From: Streptomyces sp. SolWspMP-5a-2
Lineage (GTDB): Bacteria > Actinomycetota > Actinomycetes > Streptomycetales > Streptomycetaceae
NCBI RefSeq assembly: GCF_900091845.1
Contig: NZ_FMCI01000041.1
Span: 1-63,406 of the forward strand
DNA: 63,406 nucleotides
Direction: 5' to 3'
A program made the position numbers and the translations under genes. The notes beneath the pieces were generated by a model. That model saw only the letters and a list, made by a program, of their open reading frames with translations. It ran no database searches and was not told the origin of the DNA. Numbering within the stretch: position 1 is the first letter of the stretch; the number at the start of each line of letters is the position of its first letter. Shown here piece by piece: positions 10,217-21,173 of the stretch.

Positions 10217-11341
10217 TCAGGACGGCCAGACGCCCGTCTTCAGGAGGGACTCGATCGCCGCCGCGTAGGGCGCGATGTCCAGGCCCTGGGCGGTGAGCCA
10301 GTCGTCCGAGTAGTACTTGTCCAGGTAGCGGTCGCCCGGGTCGCACAGCAGCGTGACGACGCTCCCCTGCCGCCCCTCCGCCACCATCTCGGCGACGATC
10401 TTCAGGGCGCTCCACAGCCCGGTGCCGGTGGAGCCGCCCGCCTTGCGGCCGATGGCCCGCTCCAGGGCGCGGACGGCGGCGACGCTCGCCGCGTCGGGCA
10501 CCTTCATCATGCGGTCGATCGCGCCGGGCACGAAGCTCGGTTCCATGCGCGGCCGTCCGATGCCCTCGATGCGGGAGCCGCTGTCGCAGGTGACGTCCGG
10601 GTCGCCGCTGGTCCAGCCTTCGTAGAAACAGGAGTTCTCGGGGTCGGCGACGCAGATGCGGGTGTCGCGCAGGGTGTAGTGGACGTACCGGGCGAGGGTC
10701 GCCGAGGTGCCTCCGGTCCCGGCGGTGGCGACGATCCAGGCGGGCTCCGGGAACCGCTCCAACTCCAGCTGGCGGAAGATGGATTCGGCGATGTTGTTGT
10801 TGCCGCGCCAGTCCGTGGCCCGCTCCGCGTAGGTGAACTGGTCCATGTAGTGGCCGCCGGTCTCCACCGCGAGGCGGGCGGACTCCTCGTACATGCGCCG
10901 TGAGTCGTCCACGAAGTGGCAGCGGCCGCCGTGGAACTCGATCAGGCGGCACTTCTCGCGGCTGGTGGTGCGGGGCATGACGGCGATGAACGGGACGCCG
11001 ACGAGCTTCGCGAAGTACGCCTCGGAGACGGCCGTCGAGCCGCTGGACGCCTCGATGACGGGGCGGTCCGGCCGGATCCAGCCGTTGCACAGGCCGTAGA
11101 GGAACAGCGAGCGGGCCAGCCGGTGCTTGAGGCTGCCGGTGGGGTGGGTCGACTCGTCCTTGAGGTAGAGGTCGATGCCCCACCGCTCGGGCAGCGGGAA
11201 CCACAGCAGGTGGGTGTCGGCGGAGCGGTTGGCGTCGGCCTGCACCTTGCGGACGGCCTCTTTCAGCCAGTCACGGTAGGCGGTGTCACTGCGGTCGACG
11301 TCCAGGGTCGCGCCGGTCCTGGGCTGCTGGGTGGTGCTCAC
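10217..11341 (-). CDS. PLP-dependent cysteine synthase/desulfhydrase family protein (Cds1-like)
   Basis: A 374-residue fold-type II PLP enzyme. The PLP lysine lies in [14 protein letters not shown] (near residue 80), followed by the ASSGSTAVS substrate loop and a Gly-rich phosphate-binding loop [15 protein letters not shown]. The sequence resembles the actinobacterial Cds1 L-cysteine desulfhydrase group more than CysK or CysM (from memory), which would make sulfide, pyruvate and ammonia from cysteine. The GTG at 11341 was chosen for its GAGGAG ribosome site; GTG gives [10 protein letters not shown]. It is transcribed alone. Confidence 0.8.
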   Translation of the reverse strand: MSTTQQPRTGATLDVDRSDTAYRDWLKEAVRKVQADANRSADTHLLWFPLPERWGIDLYLKDESTHPTGSLKHRLARSLFLYGLCNGWIRPDRPVIEASSGSTAVSEAYFAKLVGVPFIAVMPRTTSREKCRLIEFHGGRCHFVDDSRRMYEESARLAVETGGHYMDQFTYAERATDWRGNNNIAESIFRQLELERFPEPAWIVATAGTGGTSATLARYVHYTLRDTRICVADPENSCFYEGWTSGDPDVTCDSGSRIEGIGRPRMEPSFVPGAIDRMMKVPDAASVAAVRALERAIGRKAGGSTGTGLWSALKIVAEMVAEGRQGSVVTLLCDPGDRYLDKYYSDDWLTAQGLDIAPYAAAIESLLKTGVWPS

Positions 11342-11674
11342 GGCGGTGCTCCTCACGGTGGCTGCCGACAGCGTCCCGCGCGGCCGACAGCTCGATGATA
11401 GGCACCACTCGCACGCTTCTCACCTGCATAAACACACCTTTGGGGGGCTCAAAGGGGCGCCTGGGCGCAGGGCCGGGCACGGCAGGGGACACGGGTCGGC
11501 CGCCGTGCCCCCGCCCGATGAGTGTGCGCGGCGGGCGCGTACTGGTGCGCGGGGCCGGGGAGGGGGAGACTGCACACCGGACGGTGACGCACACTGGATC
11601 ACACAACGAGCCGTACCGCGGCCCGCAGGGATCGGGCCGGGGGCGGCGGCGGAGCGCGCGAGGGGGCGGAGTAC
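11342..11674. other. Intergenic region, divergent promoters presumed
   Basis: 333 bp between the minus-strand Cds1-like gene and a small plus-strand gene. It contains an A/T-richer patch (ctgcataaacacacctttgg) about 85 bp upstream of the Cds1-like start, a plausible promoter position, and G-rich sequence nearer the plus-strand gene. I see no tRNA, no convincing ORF and no strong dyad. Confidence 0.4.
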
Positions 11675-12001
11675 ATGGCTGAGCCTGAGTTCACGGCGAC
11701 GGGTGTGCGCATAGAGCAGCGGCTGCGGTCGCTGACCCGGGCCGGGCAGGTACGGATCAACGACGGCAGGCTGGAGCTGCTCACCAGCTACGGCAGCGAG
11801 ATCGACAGCGCGCCGGTGCAGGCGGTGCGGGCGTCGAAGCCCTGGTTCGCGTCCGACGGCCGGGCGCTCGCGGACCTCAACGGCAAGCGGTACCTGCTGA
11901 CCCTGGGCGACCACGATCCGGCCCCCGGGCAGCCGGGTCCGCCCGCCGCGGGACGGTTCATCGAGGCCGTGCGCAGGGCCGCGGGGCGCCGCCGGGGCTG
12001 A
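11675..12001 (+). CDS. Conserved hypothetical small protein
   Basis: A 108-residue soluble protein, ATG 11675 with a GAGGGGGCGGAG ribosome site. The sequence begins MAEPEFTATGVRIEQRLRSL, has a charged middle and ends in a basic helix (FIEAVRRAAGRRRG). No known motif, signal or membrane segment. I do not recognise a function. Codon bias (GC in third positions) supports that it is a real gene. Confidence 0.65.
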   Translation: MAEPEFTATGVRIEQRLRSLTRAGQVRINDGRLELLTSYGSEIDSAPVQAVRASKPWFASDGRALADLNGKRYLLTLGDHDPAPGQPGPPAAGRFIEAVRRAAGRRRG

Positions 12002-12235
12002 CCGGCGCCGGCCGTGCGCGCGAGGTGACCGGAGGGGCGCGAGTTGCGCGAGCGCGCCCCCTGCGTCACGCTGATCTCACGTAACTCTGGGTCCACCGGC
12101 GATCACGCTGCGAACCAGCCCGCCGGGCAACAAGCGGGCGGCCATGGCCAGAGCCTCCTGCCGCATCCGCACTCCGTGTACCTCCGGATCTCTGAAGTCG
12201 TTCTCCGGATCGCATCAAGTCGGGGAGTCGCAGCC

Positions 12236-12760
12236 GTGAGTCACTCAAGCAGACACTGCGCGGTACAGCTTCAAGCCATGCCGCCGCGGATCGGTCAGGT
12301 CCGCAGAATCGTATCGGCCCAGTTGCGCTACTGGCATCTGGATCCCCTCATCGACCGCGCCGCGCTCGGCGTCACCGAGCTGCTGACCAACGTCCACCGG
12401 CACGCGGCGCCGGACAAGTCGTGCACCGTGGAGATCGAGCTGATGCTGGGCAGGCTCACCGTCTCCGTGCGCGACCACGACCCCCGTCTCCCCGAGATGC
12501 GGGACGTGGACCCGTCCGCCACCAGCGGGCGCGGGCTCGCCATGGTGGCCGCCGTCAGCGAGAGCTGGGGCGTGCGCCCGGACGGCCCGTCGGGCAAGGT
12601 CGTCTGGTTCACGCTGCCGACCTCGGCGCCGATGGCCCCGCCCGCCCGCGCCGTGCGGCGGCGCGCCGAGACACCGGCCCACCGGTTCGCGGACCTCGAC
12701 CACGCGCTCGACGGGCGCAGGTCAGGACATGCTCCCGCCCGGTCGGCCGTTGCCGGCTGA
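12236..12760 (+). CDS. RsbW-like serine kinase/anti-sigma ATP-binding protein
   Basis: A 174-residue HATPase_c protein of the short stand-alone type common in Streptomyces. The N box is ALGVTELLTNVHRHAA (about residues 44-59), the G1 region SVRDHDPRLPE (about 80-90) and the G2-like box SGRGLAMVAA (about 98-107). These proteins phosphorylate anti-anti-sigma factors or bind sigma factors; no partner gene is adjacent. Start GTG 12236 has GGGGAG eight bases upstream. The C-terminal 35 residues are a disordered tail. Confidence 0.85.
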   Translation: MSHSSRHCAVQLQAMPPRIGQVRRIVSAQLRYWHLDPLIDRAALGVTELLTNVHRHAAPDKSCTVEIELMLGRLTVSVRDHDPRLPEMRDVDPSATSGRGLAMVAAVSESWGVRPDGPSGKVVWFTLPTSAPMAPPARAVRRRAETPAHRFADLDHALDGRRSGHAPARSAVAG

Positions 12761-12812
12761 CCGGGCGGTGACGTCCTTCCTGGCCGGGGCGTGACGGCGG
12801 CCGCGGCGGGGT

Positions 12813-13268
12813 TCAGCCGGTGGCGCGCGCTTCGTCCGCGCGGCGGATGCGTGCCACGTTCGCCACCGTGGAGTCCTTCTGGCTGGGTTCGCCCTCGAAC
12901 CAGGCGTCGAGGATCTCGGTCAGCAGCGCCTCGGACGTCAGCCGCAGACTGAGCGCCAGCACGTTCGCGTCGTTCCAGCGACGGGCGCCGCCCGCCGTGT
13001 ACGCGTCCGTGCACAGGGCCGCCCGCACCCCGGGGACCTTGTTGGCGGCGATCGAGGCGCCGGTGCCGGTCCAGCAGCACACGACCGCCTGGTCGGCGCG
13101 GCCCTCGGCGACGTCCCGGGCCGCCGTCTGCGTGCAGACGGCCCACGCGGGGTCGTCGCCGGGCAGCAGCGCGCCGTAGGCGGTGACGTCGTGGCCCCGC
13201 TCGCGCAACGCGTCGACGAGCGCGCGGGCCACGGTTTTGTCCATGTCGGAAGAGACGGAGATCCGCAT
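12813..13268 (-). CDS. RpiB/LacAB-family sugar-phosphate isomerase
   Basis: A 151-residue protein starting MRISVSSDMDKTVARALVDA. The family loop appears as CCWTGTGASIAANKVPGVRA near residue 70; the usual motif is CGTGxG, so the catalytic-type Cys is present but the following Gly is Trp. The NDANVLALSLR segment is also typical. RpiB-type enzymes interconvert aldose and ketose phosphates such as ribose 5-phosphate and ribulose 5-phosphate. It lies 23 bp downstream of the ROK gene on the same strand, so it is probably its operon partner and may act on a rarer sugar phosphate. Confidence 0.85.
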   Translation of the reverse strand: MRISVSSDMDKTVARALVDALRERGHDVTAYGALLPGDDPAWAVCTQTAARDVAEGRADQAVVCCWTGTGASIAANKVPGVRAALCTDAYTAGGARRWNDANVLALSLRLTSEALLTEILDAWFEGEPSQKDSTVANVARIRRADEARATG

Positions 13269-13291
13269 GGCACCGAGCCTACCCGGCGGGC

Positions 13292-14530
13292 TCAGGCCAG
13301 CGCCTCCAGCGGGTCGTCGAGCACCGGCTGCCACGCCAACTCGGCAGCTCCGACAAGGCTGTTGTGGTCGAGGGTGCAGGCGACGAGCGGGACGCCGCCG
13401 CTCTGCCCCCAGAGGCTTCTCTCCGCGACGACCGCGCGCAGCCGCTCGGGGTCGGCCTCCAGGAGAGTGCGGTGCAGACCGCCGAGGATGATGCGGTCGG
13501 GGTTGAGGATGTTGACGAGTCCGGCGAGGCCCAGGCCGAGCCGGTCGATGAGGGTCTCGGCGGCGGCGCGCACGCGGGCGTCGTCGTACTGGTCGCGGAT
13601 CAGCTCCTGGGCGTGCCGGAGCAGGGACATCTCGGGGCCGGGCGCCCGGCCCGCCGCGGTGAGCAGGGCCAGCGGGTCGGTCTCGACGTCCAGACAGCCG
13701 CGGCTGCCGCAGTGGCAGGGGCGCCCCTCGGGGTTGACGGCGAGGTGTCCGACCTCCAGGGCCAGCCCCGAACTCCCCGTGTGCAGACGGCCGTCCAGCA
13801 CCAGCGCGCCGCCGACGCCGCGGTGTCCGGTGGCCACGCAGAGCAGGTCGCGGGCGCCCCGGCCCGCGCCGTGCCGGTGTTCGGCGAGCGCCATCAGGTT
13901 GATGTCGTTGGCGGCGAAGGCGGGTCCGGTGATGCCCGCCGCGCGGACGCACTCGGCGAAGACGCGCCGCACCGGAGCGCCCGCCGCCCAGGCGAGGTGC
14001 AGCGGGTTGAGGGCGAGGCCGTCCGGTTCGGCGACCGCCGACGGCACGGCGAGCCCGGCGCCGACACAGCGCAGGCCGGTGGCGCGCAGCAGTTCGGCGC
14101 CGGTCTCCACGACGGAGCCGAGGACCTTCGCCGGGTCGGCGTCGACGGTCTCGCAGCCCGGGGCGGTCGCGACGATCCGGCCGCCGAGGCCGACCAGCGC
14201 GGCCCGGAAGCCGTCGGCGTGCACCTGGGCGGCGAGGGCGACGGGGCCGTCGTCGGCGATGGAGAGCCGGTGCGAGGGTCTGCCCTGGGAACCGGCGGCG
14301 GCGCCGGGGCGGGCGTCGACCCGGATCAGCCCGAGCGCCTCCAGTTCGGCGGCGACCGCGCCCGCCGTCGCCCGGGTCACGCCGAGTTCGGCGGTGAGCA
14401 CGGCGCGGGTGGGCGCACGTCCGGTGTGCACCAGCTCCAGCGCGGGTCCGAGCGCGCCGCGCCCCCGGTCCAACCGCGTTCTGGAAGTGGTCCCGTCCCC
14501 CGCCGTCCGGGGGTGCGCGTTGCCGGTCAT
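13292..14530 (-). CDS. ROK-family transcriptional regulator or sugar kinase
   Basis: A 412-residue protein with an N-terminal winged helix (about residues 30-85: VLTAELGVTRATAGAVAAEL) and a C-terminal ROK domain. The zinc-binding ROK signature is visible near residue 265-290 as GHLAVNPEGRPCHCGSRGCL followed by VE. The DNA-binding domain makes a regulator more likely than a kinase. Its ATG overlaps the stop of the upstream AlkB gene by 4 bp, so the two are translationally coupled. Probable regulation of the downstream RpiB-like gene is inferred from context only. Confidence 0.87.
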   Translation of the reverse strand: MTGNAHPRTAGDGTTSRTRLDRGRGALGPALELVHTGRAPTRAVLTAELGVTRATAGAVAAELEALGLIRVDARPGAAAGSQGRPSHRLSIADDGPVALAAQVHADGFRAALVGLGGRIVATAPGCETVDADPAKVLGSVVETGAELLRATGLRCVGAGLAVPSAVAEPDGLALNPLHLAWAAGAPVRRVFAECVRAAGITGPAFAANDINLMALAEHRHGAGRGARDLLCVATGHRGVGGALVLDGRLHTGSSGLALEVGHLAVNPEGRPCHCGSRGCLDVETDPLALLTAAGRAPGPEMSLLRHAQELIRDQYDDARVRAAAETLIDRLGLGLAGLVNILNPDRIILGGLHRTLLEADPERLRAVVAERSLWGQSGGVPLVACTLDHNSLVGAAELAWQPVLDDPLEALA

Positions 14531-15231
14531 GAGGGCGAGTCTCCCATGATCCGTGCGGCGGGCGGCCACTCCCCGGGCCCCAGGCCGCTGACCCGCAGGG
14601 TGACGTTGAGGCGTCCGGCCAGGCCGAGTTGCGGGGGCGCGGTGCCCTGGAGGACGCGGGGGACGCCGTGGTGCGCGAGGCGGGCGGGGCCGCCGAAGAC
14701 GAACAGGTCGCCGCTGCGCAGTTCGACGTCGGTGTAGGGCCTGGCGCGGGTCGCGGTGTTGCCGAAGCGGAAGACGCAGGTGTCGCCGAGGCTGAGGGAG
14801 ACCACGGGCGCCGTCGAGCGTTCGTCGGCGTCGCGGTGCATGCCCATGCGGGCGTCGCCGTCGTAGAAGTTGATCAGCGCGATGTCGTAGGCGGGGAGCG
14901 GGTCGGCGGGCGGGCCGAGCGCGTCGGCGACCGCCCGCCGGGCGAGCGCGTCGAGCCACGTGGGGAACGGTTTGACGGGGGTCCGGTCACCGTCGGTGGC
15001 GGTGCGGGCGTAGCCGTAGGGGTACCAGTGCCAGCCGAGGCAGACCTGCCGGGCGGTCATCGTGCCGCCGCCCGGGGTGCGCACGGTGCGCAAGCCGGCC
15101 GGTGGGCGGGCCCACTCGCGGCAGGCGGCGAGGAGTTCCCGCTGCCGCGCCTCGTCCAGCCAGTCCGGGACGTGGACCGCGCCCGGCGCGACCTGCGCGC
15201 GGTCCCGGGGAAACAGCTCGGCGTCCATCAC
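14527..15231 (-). CDS. AlkB-family 2-oxoglutarate/Fe(II) dioxygenase
   Basis: A 234-residue protein. The iron ligands are seen as the HxD motif in MGMHRDADE (near residue 130) and the distal His in ARLAHHGV (near 186); the 2-oxoglutarate Arg lies in NVTLRVSG (near 214). The NFYDGDARMGMH segment is the AlkB substrate-side signature. AlkB proteins repair N-alkylated DNA or RNA bases by oxidative demethylation. Start may be ATG 15231 or 15228. It is the first gene of a minus-strand operon with ROK and RpiB-like genes, an unusual context. Confidence 0.9.
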   Translation of the reverse strand: MMDAELFPRDRAQVAPGAVHVPDWLDEARQRELLAACREWARPPAGLRTVRTPGGGTMTARQVCLGWHWYPYGYARTATDGDRTPVKPFPTWLDALARRAVADALGPPADPLPAYDIALINFYDGDARMGMHRDADERSTAPVVSLSLGDTCVFRFGNTATRARPYTDVELRSGDLFVFGGPARLAHHGVPRVLQGTAPPQLGLAGRLNVTLRVSGLGPGEWPPAARIMGDSPS

Positions 15232-15283
15232 TCCATCCTGCCCGAACGGTCCTGAGCTGGGGCTCCGCTAGCCTTGACGCACG

Positions 15284-16432
15284 ATGAACGACCGTATGAC
15301 GACGCCATGGGGCGAGGAGCCGGGTCTGACCCGCTTCCCCGAGGACCCGCGTGACCGGCTGCGCGCCTGGGACGCCTCCGACGAGTACCTGCTCGGCCAC
15401 CTCGCGGACGGTGAGGTTCCGCTGACCGGGACGGTCGTGGTGGTCGGGGACCGCTGGGGCGCCCTGGTCACCGCGCTGGCCGCGCACGAGCCGGTGCAGA
15501 TCACCGATTCCCATCTCACCCAGGAGGCGACCCGGGCGAACCTGGCGCGGGCCGGGGTGCCGGCCGGCACGGTGCGGCTGCTGACCACGCAGGACGAGCC
15601 GCCCGAGCGGGTGGACGTGCTGCTGGTGCGGGTGCCCAAGAGCCTGGCGCTGCTGGAGGACCAGCTGCGGCGGCTGGCGCCCGCGGTGCACGCGGGCACG
15701 GTGGTCGTCGGCGCCGGGATGGTGAAGGAGATCCACACCTCGACGCTGCGCCTCTTCGAGCGGATCATCGGCCCGACCCGCACCTCCCTCGCGGTGCGCA
15801 AGGCGCGGCTGATCTTCTGCACGCCGGACCCGGAGCTGGCGCGGGCGGCGAGCCCCTGGCCGTACCGGTACGCGCTGCCGGACGGGATCGGGCCGGTCTC
15901 CGGGCATCCGGTCGTCAACCACGCCGGGGTGTTCTGCGCCGACCGTCTCGACGTCGGCACCCGGTTCTTCCTGCGCCACCTGCCGACCGGCCGGACCGGC
16001 CGCCGGTTCGTGGACCTGGGCTGCGGCAACGGTGTGGTCGGTACGGCGGTGGCGCTGGCCGACCCGTCGGCCGAGGTGCTGTTCGTCGACGAGTCGTTCC
16101 AGGCGGTGGCGTCGGCGGAGGCCACGTACCGGGCCAACGGGGTGCCGGGGCACGCGGAGTTCCGGGTCGGGGACGGGCTGACGGGGGTGCCGGACGGCAC
16201 GGTCGACGTCGTCCTGAACAACCCGCCGTTCCACTCGCACCAGGCCACCACGGACGCGACGGCGTGGCGGATGTTCACCGGGGCGCGGCGGGTGCTGCGG
16301 CCCGGGGGCGAGCTGTGGGTGGTCGGCAACCGGCACCTGGGCTACCACCTGAAGCTGCGCACCCTCTTCGGCCGGTGCGAACTCGTCGCCGGGGACCGGA
16401 AGTTCGTGGTGCTGAAGGCGGTCAAGCGGTAG
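15284..16432 (+). CDS. rRNA (guanine-N2)-methyltransferase, RsmC/RlmG family
   Basis: A 382-residue protein with the RsmC/RlmG double-domain layout: a degenerate N-terminal domain (about 1-190) and a catalytic C-terminal domain with the SAM motif VDLGCGNGVVG (about 245-255) and the NPPFH motif (near 310) of N2-guanine methyltransferases. Length fits RlmG (23S G1835) or RsmC (16S G1207). It is divergent from alkB with a 52-bp gap. Confidence 0.9.
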   Translation: MNDRMTTPWGEEPGLTRFPEDPRDRLRAWDASDEYLLGHLADGEVPLTGTVVVVGDRWGALVTALAAHEPVQITDSHLTQEATRANLARAGVPAGTVRLLTTQDEPPERVDVLLVRVPKSLALLEDQLRRLAPAVHAGTVVVGAGMVKEIHTSTLRLFERIIGPTRTSLAVRKARLIFCTPDPELARAASPWPYRYALPDGIGPVSGHPVVNHAGVFCADRLDVGTRFFLRHLPTGRTGRRFVDLGCGNGVVGTAVALADPSAEVLFVDESFQAVASAEATYRANGVPGHAEFRVGDGLTGVPDGTVDVVLNNPPFHSHQATTDATAWRMFTGARRVLRPGGELWVVGNRHLGYHLKLRTLFGRCELVAGDRKFVVLKAVKR

Positions 16433-16486
16433 CCGTCCGGGCGACGGCGGCTCAGGCGGTGGCCGTTCGGGCGGTGGCGGGTGCCG

Positions 16487-17344
16487 TCACGTCGCGGCGC
16501 GGAGCAGGTCGGTGATGCGCCGTGCCGTCTCCGTCATCGCCTCCCGTCCGGCGCCTAGGTAGCCGCGCGGGTCGACGGCGTCCGGGCGGTCGGCGAGGAG
16601 GTCGCGGACGGCGGCGGTCATCGCCACGTTGAGGGCGGTGCCGACGTTGACCTTGGTGATCCCGCCGCCGACGGCCGCGGTGAGTTCGTCGTCGGGGACA
16701 CCCGAGGAGCCGTGCAGGACGAGGGGGACGTCCAGGGCGGCGGCCAGGCGTGCGATCAGGTCGTGGTCGAGGGCGGCGGTGCGGGTGGTCATGGCGTGGC
16801 TGCTGCCGACGGCGACCGCGAGGGCGTCCACCCCGGACTCCGCGACGAACTCCCGTGCCTCGTCGGGGTCGGTGCGGGCGCCGGGCGTGTGGGCGTCCAG
16901 GGCGGGCTGGCCGTCCTTGCCGCCGACCTGCCCCAACTCGGCCTCGATCCACAGGCCGTGGGCGTGCGCCCAGTCGGCGGCGGCGCGGGTCGCGGCGAGG
17001 TTGTCGGCGTAGGGCAGGTGTGCGGCGTCGTACATGACGGAGCTGAACCCGGCCTCGGGGGCGCGGCGCAGCAGGTCGTCGCTCTGGACGTGGTCCAGGT
17101 GCAACGCGACCTCGACGGCGGCCTGTTCGGCGACGGCGGTGGCGGCGCGGGCGAGCGGCAGGAGCCGTCCGCGGTGGAACTTGACGGCGTTCTCGCTGAC
17201 TTGCAGGACGACCGGCGCTCCGGCGGCCTCGGCGCCCGCGACGACGGCCTCGACGTGTTCGAGCGTGATGACGTTGAAGGCGGGGACCGCGACGCGGCCG
17301 GCTGCGGCGCGGGCGACCAGGTCGCCGGTGGTGGCGAGGGGCAC
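16487..17344 (-). CDS. Class II fructose/tagatose-bisphosphate aldolase family protein
   Basis: A 285-residue protein like GatY/KbaY/FbaA. Key residues: HLDHVQSDD (zinc His and catalytic Asp near residue 82), EAELGQVGGKDG (near 131), HG in VLHGSSGVPD (near 210) and KVNVGTALN (near 230). It cleaves a ketose 1,6-bisphosphate to dihydroxyacetone phosphate and an aldehyde. The GTG at 17344 has AAAGGAG upstream. It lies 26 bp after the SIS gene, so both form a minus-strand operon that looks like an aga-type amino-sugar or tagatose pathway. Confidence 0.9.
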   Translation of the reverse strand: MPLATTGDLVARAAAGRVAVPAFNVITLEHVEAVVAGAEAAGAPVVLQVSENAVKFHRGRLLPLARAATAVAEQAAVEVALHLDHVQSDDLLRRAPEAGFSSVMYDAAHLPYADNLAATRAAADWAHAHGLWIEAELGQVGGKDGQPALDAHTPGARTDPDEAREFVAESGVDALAVAVGSSHAMTTRTAALDHDLIARLAAALDVPLVLHGSSGVPDDELTAAVGGGITKVNVGTALNVAMTAAVRDLLADRPDAVDPRGYLGAGREAMTETARRITDLLRAAT

Positions 17345-17370
17345 GGCTGTCTCCTTTCCGGGGCGGCGGG

Positions 17371-18252
17371 TCAGGGGGCGAGGATCACCGAGCGGGTGAG
17401 GTGGCGGGGCCGGTCGGGGTCGAGGCCCTTGGCGGCGGCGACGGCGACGGCGAGGCGCTGGGCGCGGACGAGTTCGGCGAGCGGGTCGAGGCCGGAGGGC
17501 ACCCACAGCGCGCCGGTGGCGGCGACCTGGGCGGCGAGTCCCTCGGGGGCGTCGCCGAACATCCAGGTCGCGGTGCCGGTGGTGGAGATGCTGATGGGGC
17601 CGTGGCGGTACTCCATCGCCGGGTAGGTCTCGGTCCAGGCGAGCGCCGCCTCGCGCATCTTGAGACCGGCCTCGTTGGCGAGGCCCACGGTCCAGCCCGC
17701 GCCGAGGAAGGAGAACTGGGCGCACTCGACGAGGCCGTCGGGCAGCGGGGTGCCGAGGGCGGTGCGGGCGTCGGCGACGACGGCGTCCGTGTGCAGTCCG
17801 AGGTGGGCGCGGAGCAGGGTGAGCGCGGTGGTGGCGAACCGGGTCTGGACGACGGAGCGTTCGTCGGCGAAGTCGAGGACGACGAGGTCGTCGGCGGCGT
17901 CCATGACGGGGGTGTGCGGGTCGGCGGTGACCGCGGTGGTGCGGGTGCCGCCCTTCAGCCCGGCGAGCAGGTCGAGGACCTCGGTGGTGGTGCCGGAGCG
18001 GGTGAGGGCCACGACCCGGTCGTAGGCGCGGGAGCGCGGGAACTCGGAGGCGGCGAAGGCGTCCGTCTCGCCCTGGCCCGACGCCTCGCGCAGGGCGGCG
18101 GCCGACTGCGCCATGAAGTACGAGGTGCCGCAGCCGACGATCGCGACCCGCTCCCCCGGTGCCGGGAGCGCCGCGCGGTGGTCCGCGGCCAGCTCGGCGG
18201 CGCGGGTCCAGCACTCGGGCTGGCTGATGAGTTCGTCCTCGACATGGGTCAT
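17371..18252 (-). CDS. SIS-domain sugar isomerase/deaminase (AgaS/GlmS-like)
   Basis: A 293-residue protein with two SIS domains. Motifs: GCGTSYFMAQSAAA (about 47-60), the phosphosugar loop TRSGTTTEVLDLL (about 92-104), and GLKMREAALAWTETYPAMEY (near 200), where the Glu pattern resembles the isomerase half of GlmS. Such proteins isomerise or deaminate ketose/amino-sugar phosphates. ATG 18252 carries a GGAGGGG site. It is divergently arranged with a DeoR regulator, which probably controls it. Confidence 0.88.
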   Translation of the reverse strand: MTHVEDELISQPECWTRAAELAADHRAALPAPGERVAIVGCGTSYFMAQSAAALREASGQGETDAFAASEFPRSRAYDRVVALTRSGTTTEVLDLLAGLKGGTRTTAVTADPHTPVMDAADDLVVLDFADERSVVQTRFATTALTLLRAHLGLHTDAVVADARTALGTPLPDGLVECAQFSFLGAGWTVGLANEAGLKMREAALAWTETYPAMEYRHGPISISTTGTATWMFGDAPEGLAAQVAATGALWVPSGLDPLAELVRAQRLAVAVAAAKGLDPDRPRHLTRSVILAP

Positions 18253-18280
18253 GGCGTGCCCCTCCCTGAAGGATGCTTGT

Positions 18281-18290
18281 TCTTGCAAGA
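18281..18290. promoter_or_regulatory. Perfect 10-bp palindrome, candidate DeoR operator
   Basis: tcttgcaaga is a perfect palindrome in the 125-bp divergent region between the SIS gene and the DeoR gene. The neighbouring stretch up to about 18323 is A/T-richer than its surroundings, as expected for promoters. Assignment as the operator of the adjacent DeoR protein is inference. Confidence 0.45.
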
Positions 18291-18377
18291 TACAGCCCTC
18301 TTTCGAGCAGAATCAAACATCCAGGTGAAGAGTGGGTGCGCTAGGGTCGCCGGGAGGGCGAGGATCGGAGGGTGCGG

Positions 18378-19157
18378 ATGTCGCGTGACGCCCGCTGGAA
18401 CACGCTGCTGGAGCTGCTCGTGGAGCGCGGCCGGCTGGACGTCGAGGAGGCGGCCGCCGAGCTGGGGGTCTCCGCCGCGACCATCCGCCGCGACCTCGAC
18501 CAGCTCGCCGAGCAGCAGATGCTGGTGCGCACCCGGGGCGGCGCCGTGGTGCACGGGGTGTCCTACGAGCTGCCGCTGCGCTACAAGACCGCCCGGCACG
18601 CCTCCGAGAAGCAGCGGATCGCCAAGGCCGTCGCGGACCTCGTGGTCCCCGGCGAGACCGTCGGGCTGACCGGCGGCACCACCACCACGGAGGTGGCGCG
18701 GGCCCTGGCCACCCGCGGTGACCTGGGCTCCGGCGCCCCGGCGCTGACCGTCGTCACCAACGCGCTCAACATCGCGAACGAGCTGGCGGTGCGGCCCCAG
18801 TTCAAGATCGTGGTGACCGGCGGGGTGGCGCGTGCGCAGTCCTACGAGCTGATCGGCCCGCTCGCCGACGGGGTCCTCGGGCAGATCACCCTCGATGTCG
18901 CCGTTCTCGGGGTGGTCGCCTTCGACCTGCTGGACGGGGCCACCGCGCACGACGAGACGGAGGCCGCGATCAACCGGCTGCTCTGCGAGCGGGCCGAACG
19001 GGTGATCGTCGCGGCCGACTCCAGCAAGCTGGGGCAGCGCGCCTTCGCCCGGATCTGCGCGGCCGAGACCGTCGGCACCCTCGTCACGGACACCGCGGCG
19101 CCCCCGGAGACGGTGCGGCGCTTCGAGGAGGCCGGGATCACCGTCGTCGCGGTCTGA
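18378..19157 (+). CDS. DeoR-family regulator of the divergent SIS/aldolase operon
   Basis: A 259-residue protein, ATG 18378. N-terminal helix-turn-helix (about residues 5-55: LVERGRLDVEEAAAELGV, SAATIRRDLDQL), then the DeoR sensor domain with LTGGTTTTEVARAL (near 97), TNALNIANEL, VTGGVARAQSYE and ADSSKLGQRAF. It lies head-to-head with the SIS/aldolase operon, the usual arrangement for a DeoR repressor induced by a sugar phosphate. A GTG/ATG at 18372 is an alternative start. Confidence 0.9.
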   Translation: MSRDARWNTLLELLVERGRLDVEEAAAELGVSAATIRRDLDQLAEQQMLVRTRGGAVVHGVSYELPLRYKTARHASEKQRIAKAVADLVVPGETVGLTGGTTTTEVARALATRGDLGSGAPALTVVTNALNIANELAVRPQFKIVVTGGVARAQSYELIGPLADGVLGQITLDVAVLGVVAFDLLDGATAHDETEAAINRLLCERAERVIVAADSSKLGQRAFARICAAETVGTLVTDTAAPPETVRRFEEAGITVVAV

Positions 19158-19280
19158 GAACGCGCCCGACGCGGGCCCGCGTCCCGCACGGCCCTGGCGG
19201 GGCGGGTGCCGCGCGGCAGGCGGGAACGGCCGGAGTGGCTCTAGGCTGGAGCCGGACGCGGGTCGGCCAGGGAGGCTGCG

Positions 19281-21119
<1,839 letters not shown>

Positions 21120-21173
21120 GCCGTCGGCCGCGTAGCCTCGCACGAGGTTCACGACCTCACGACTGGAGCCGCC

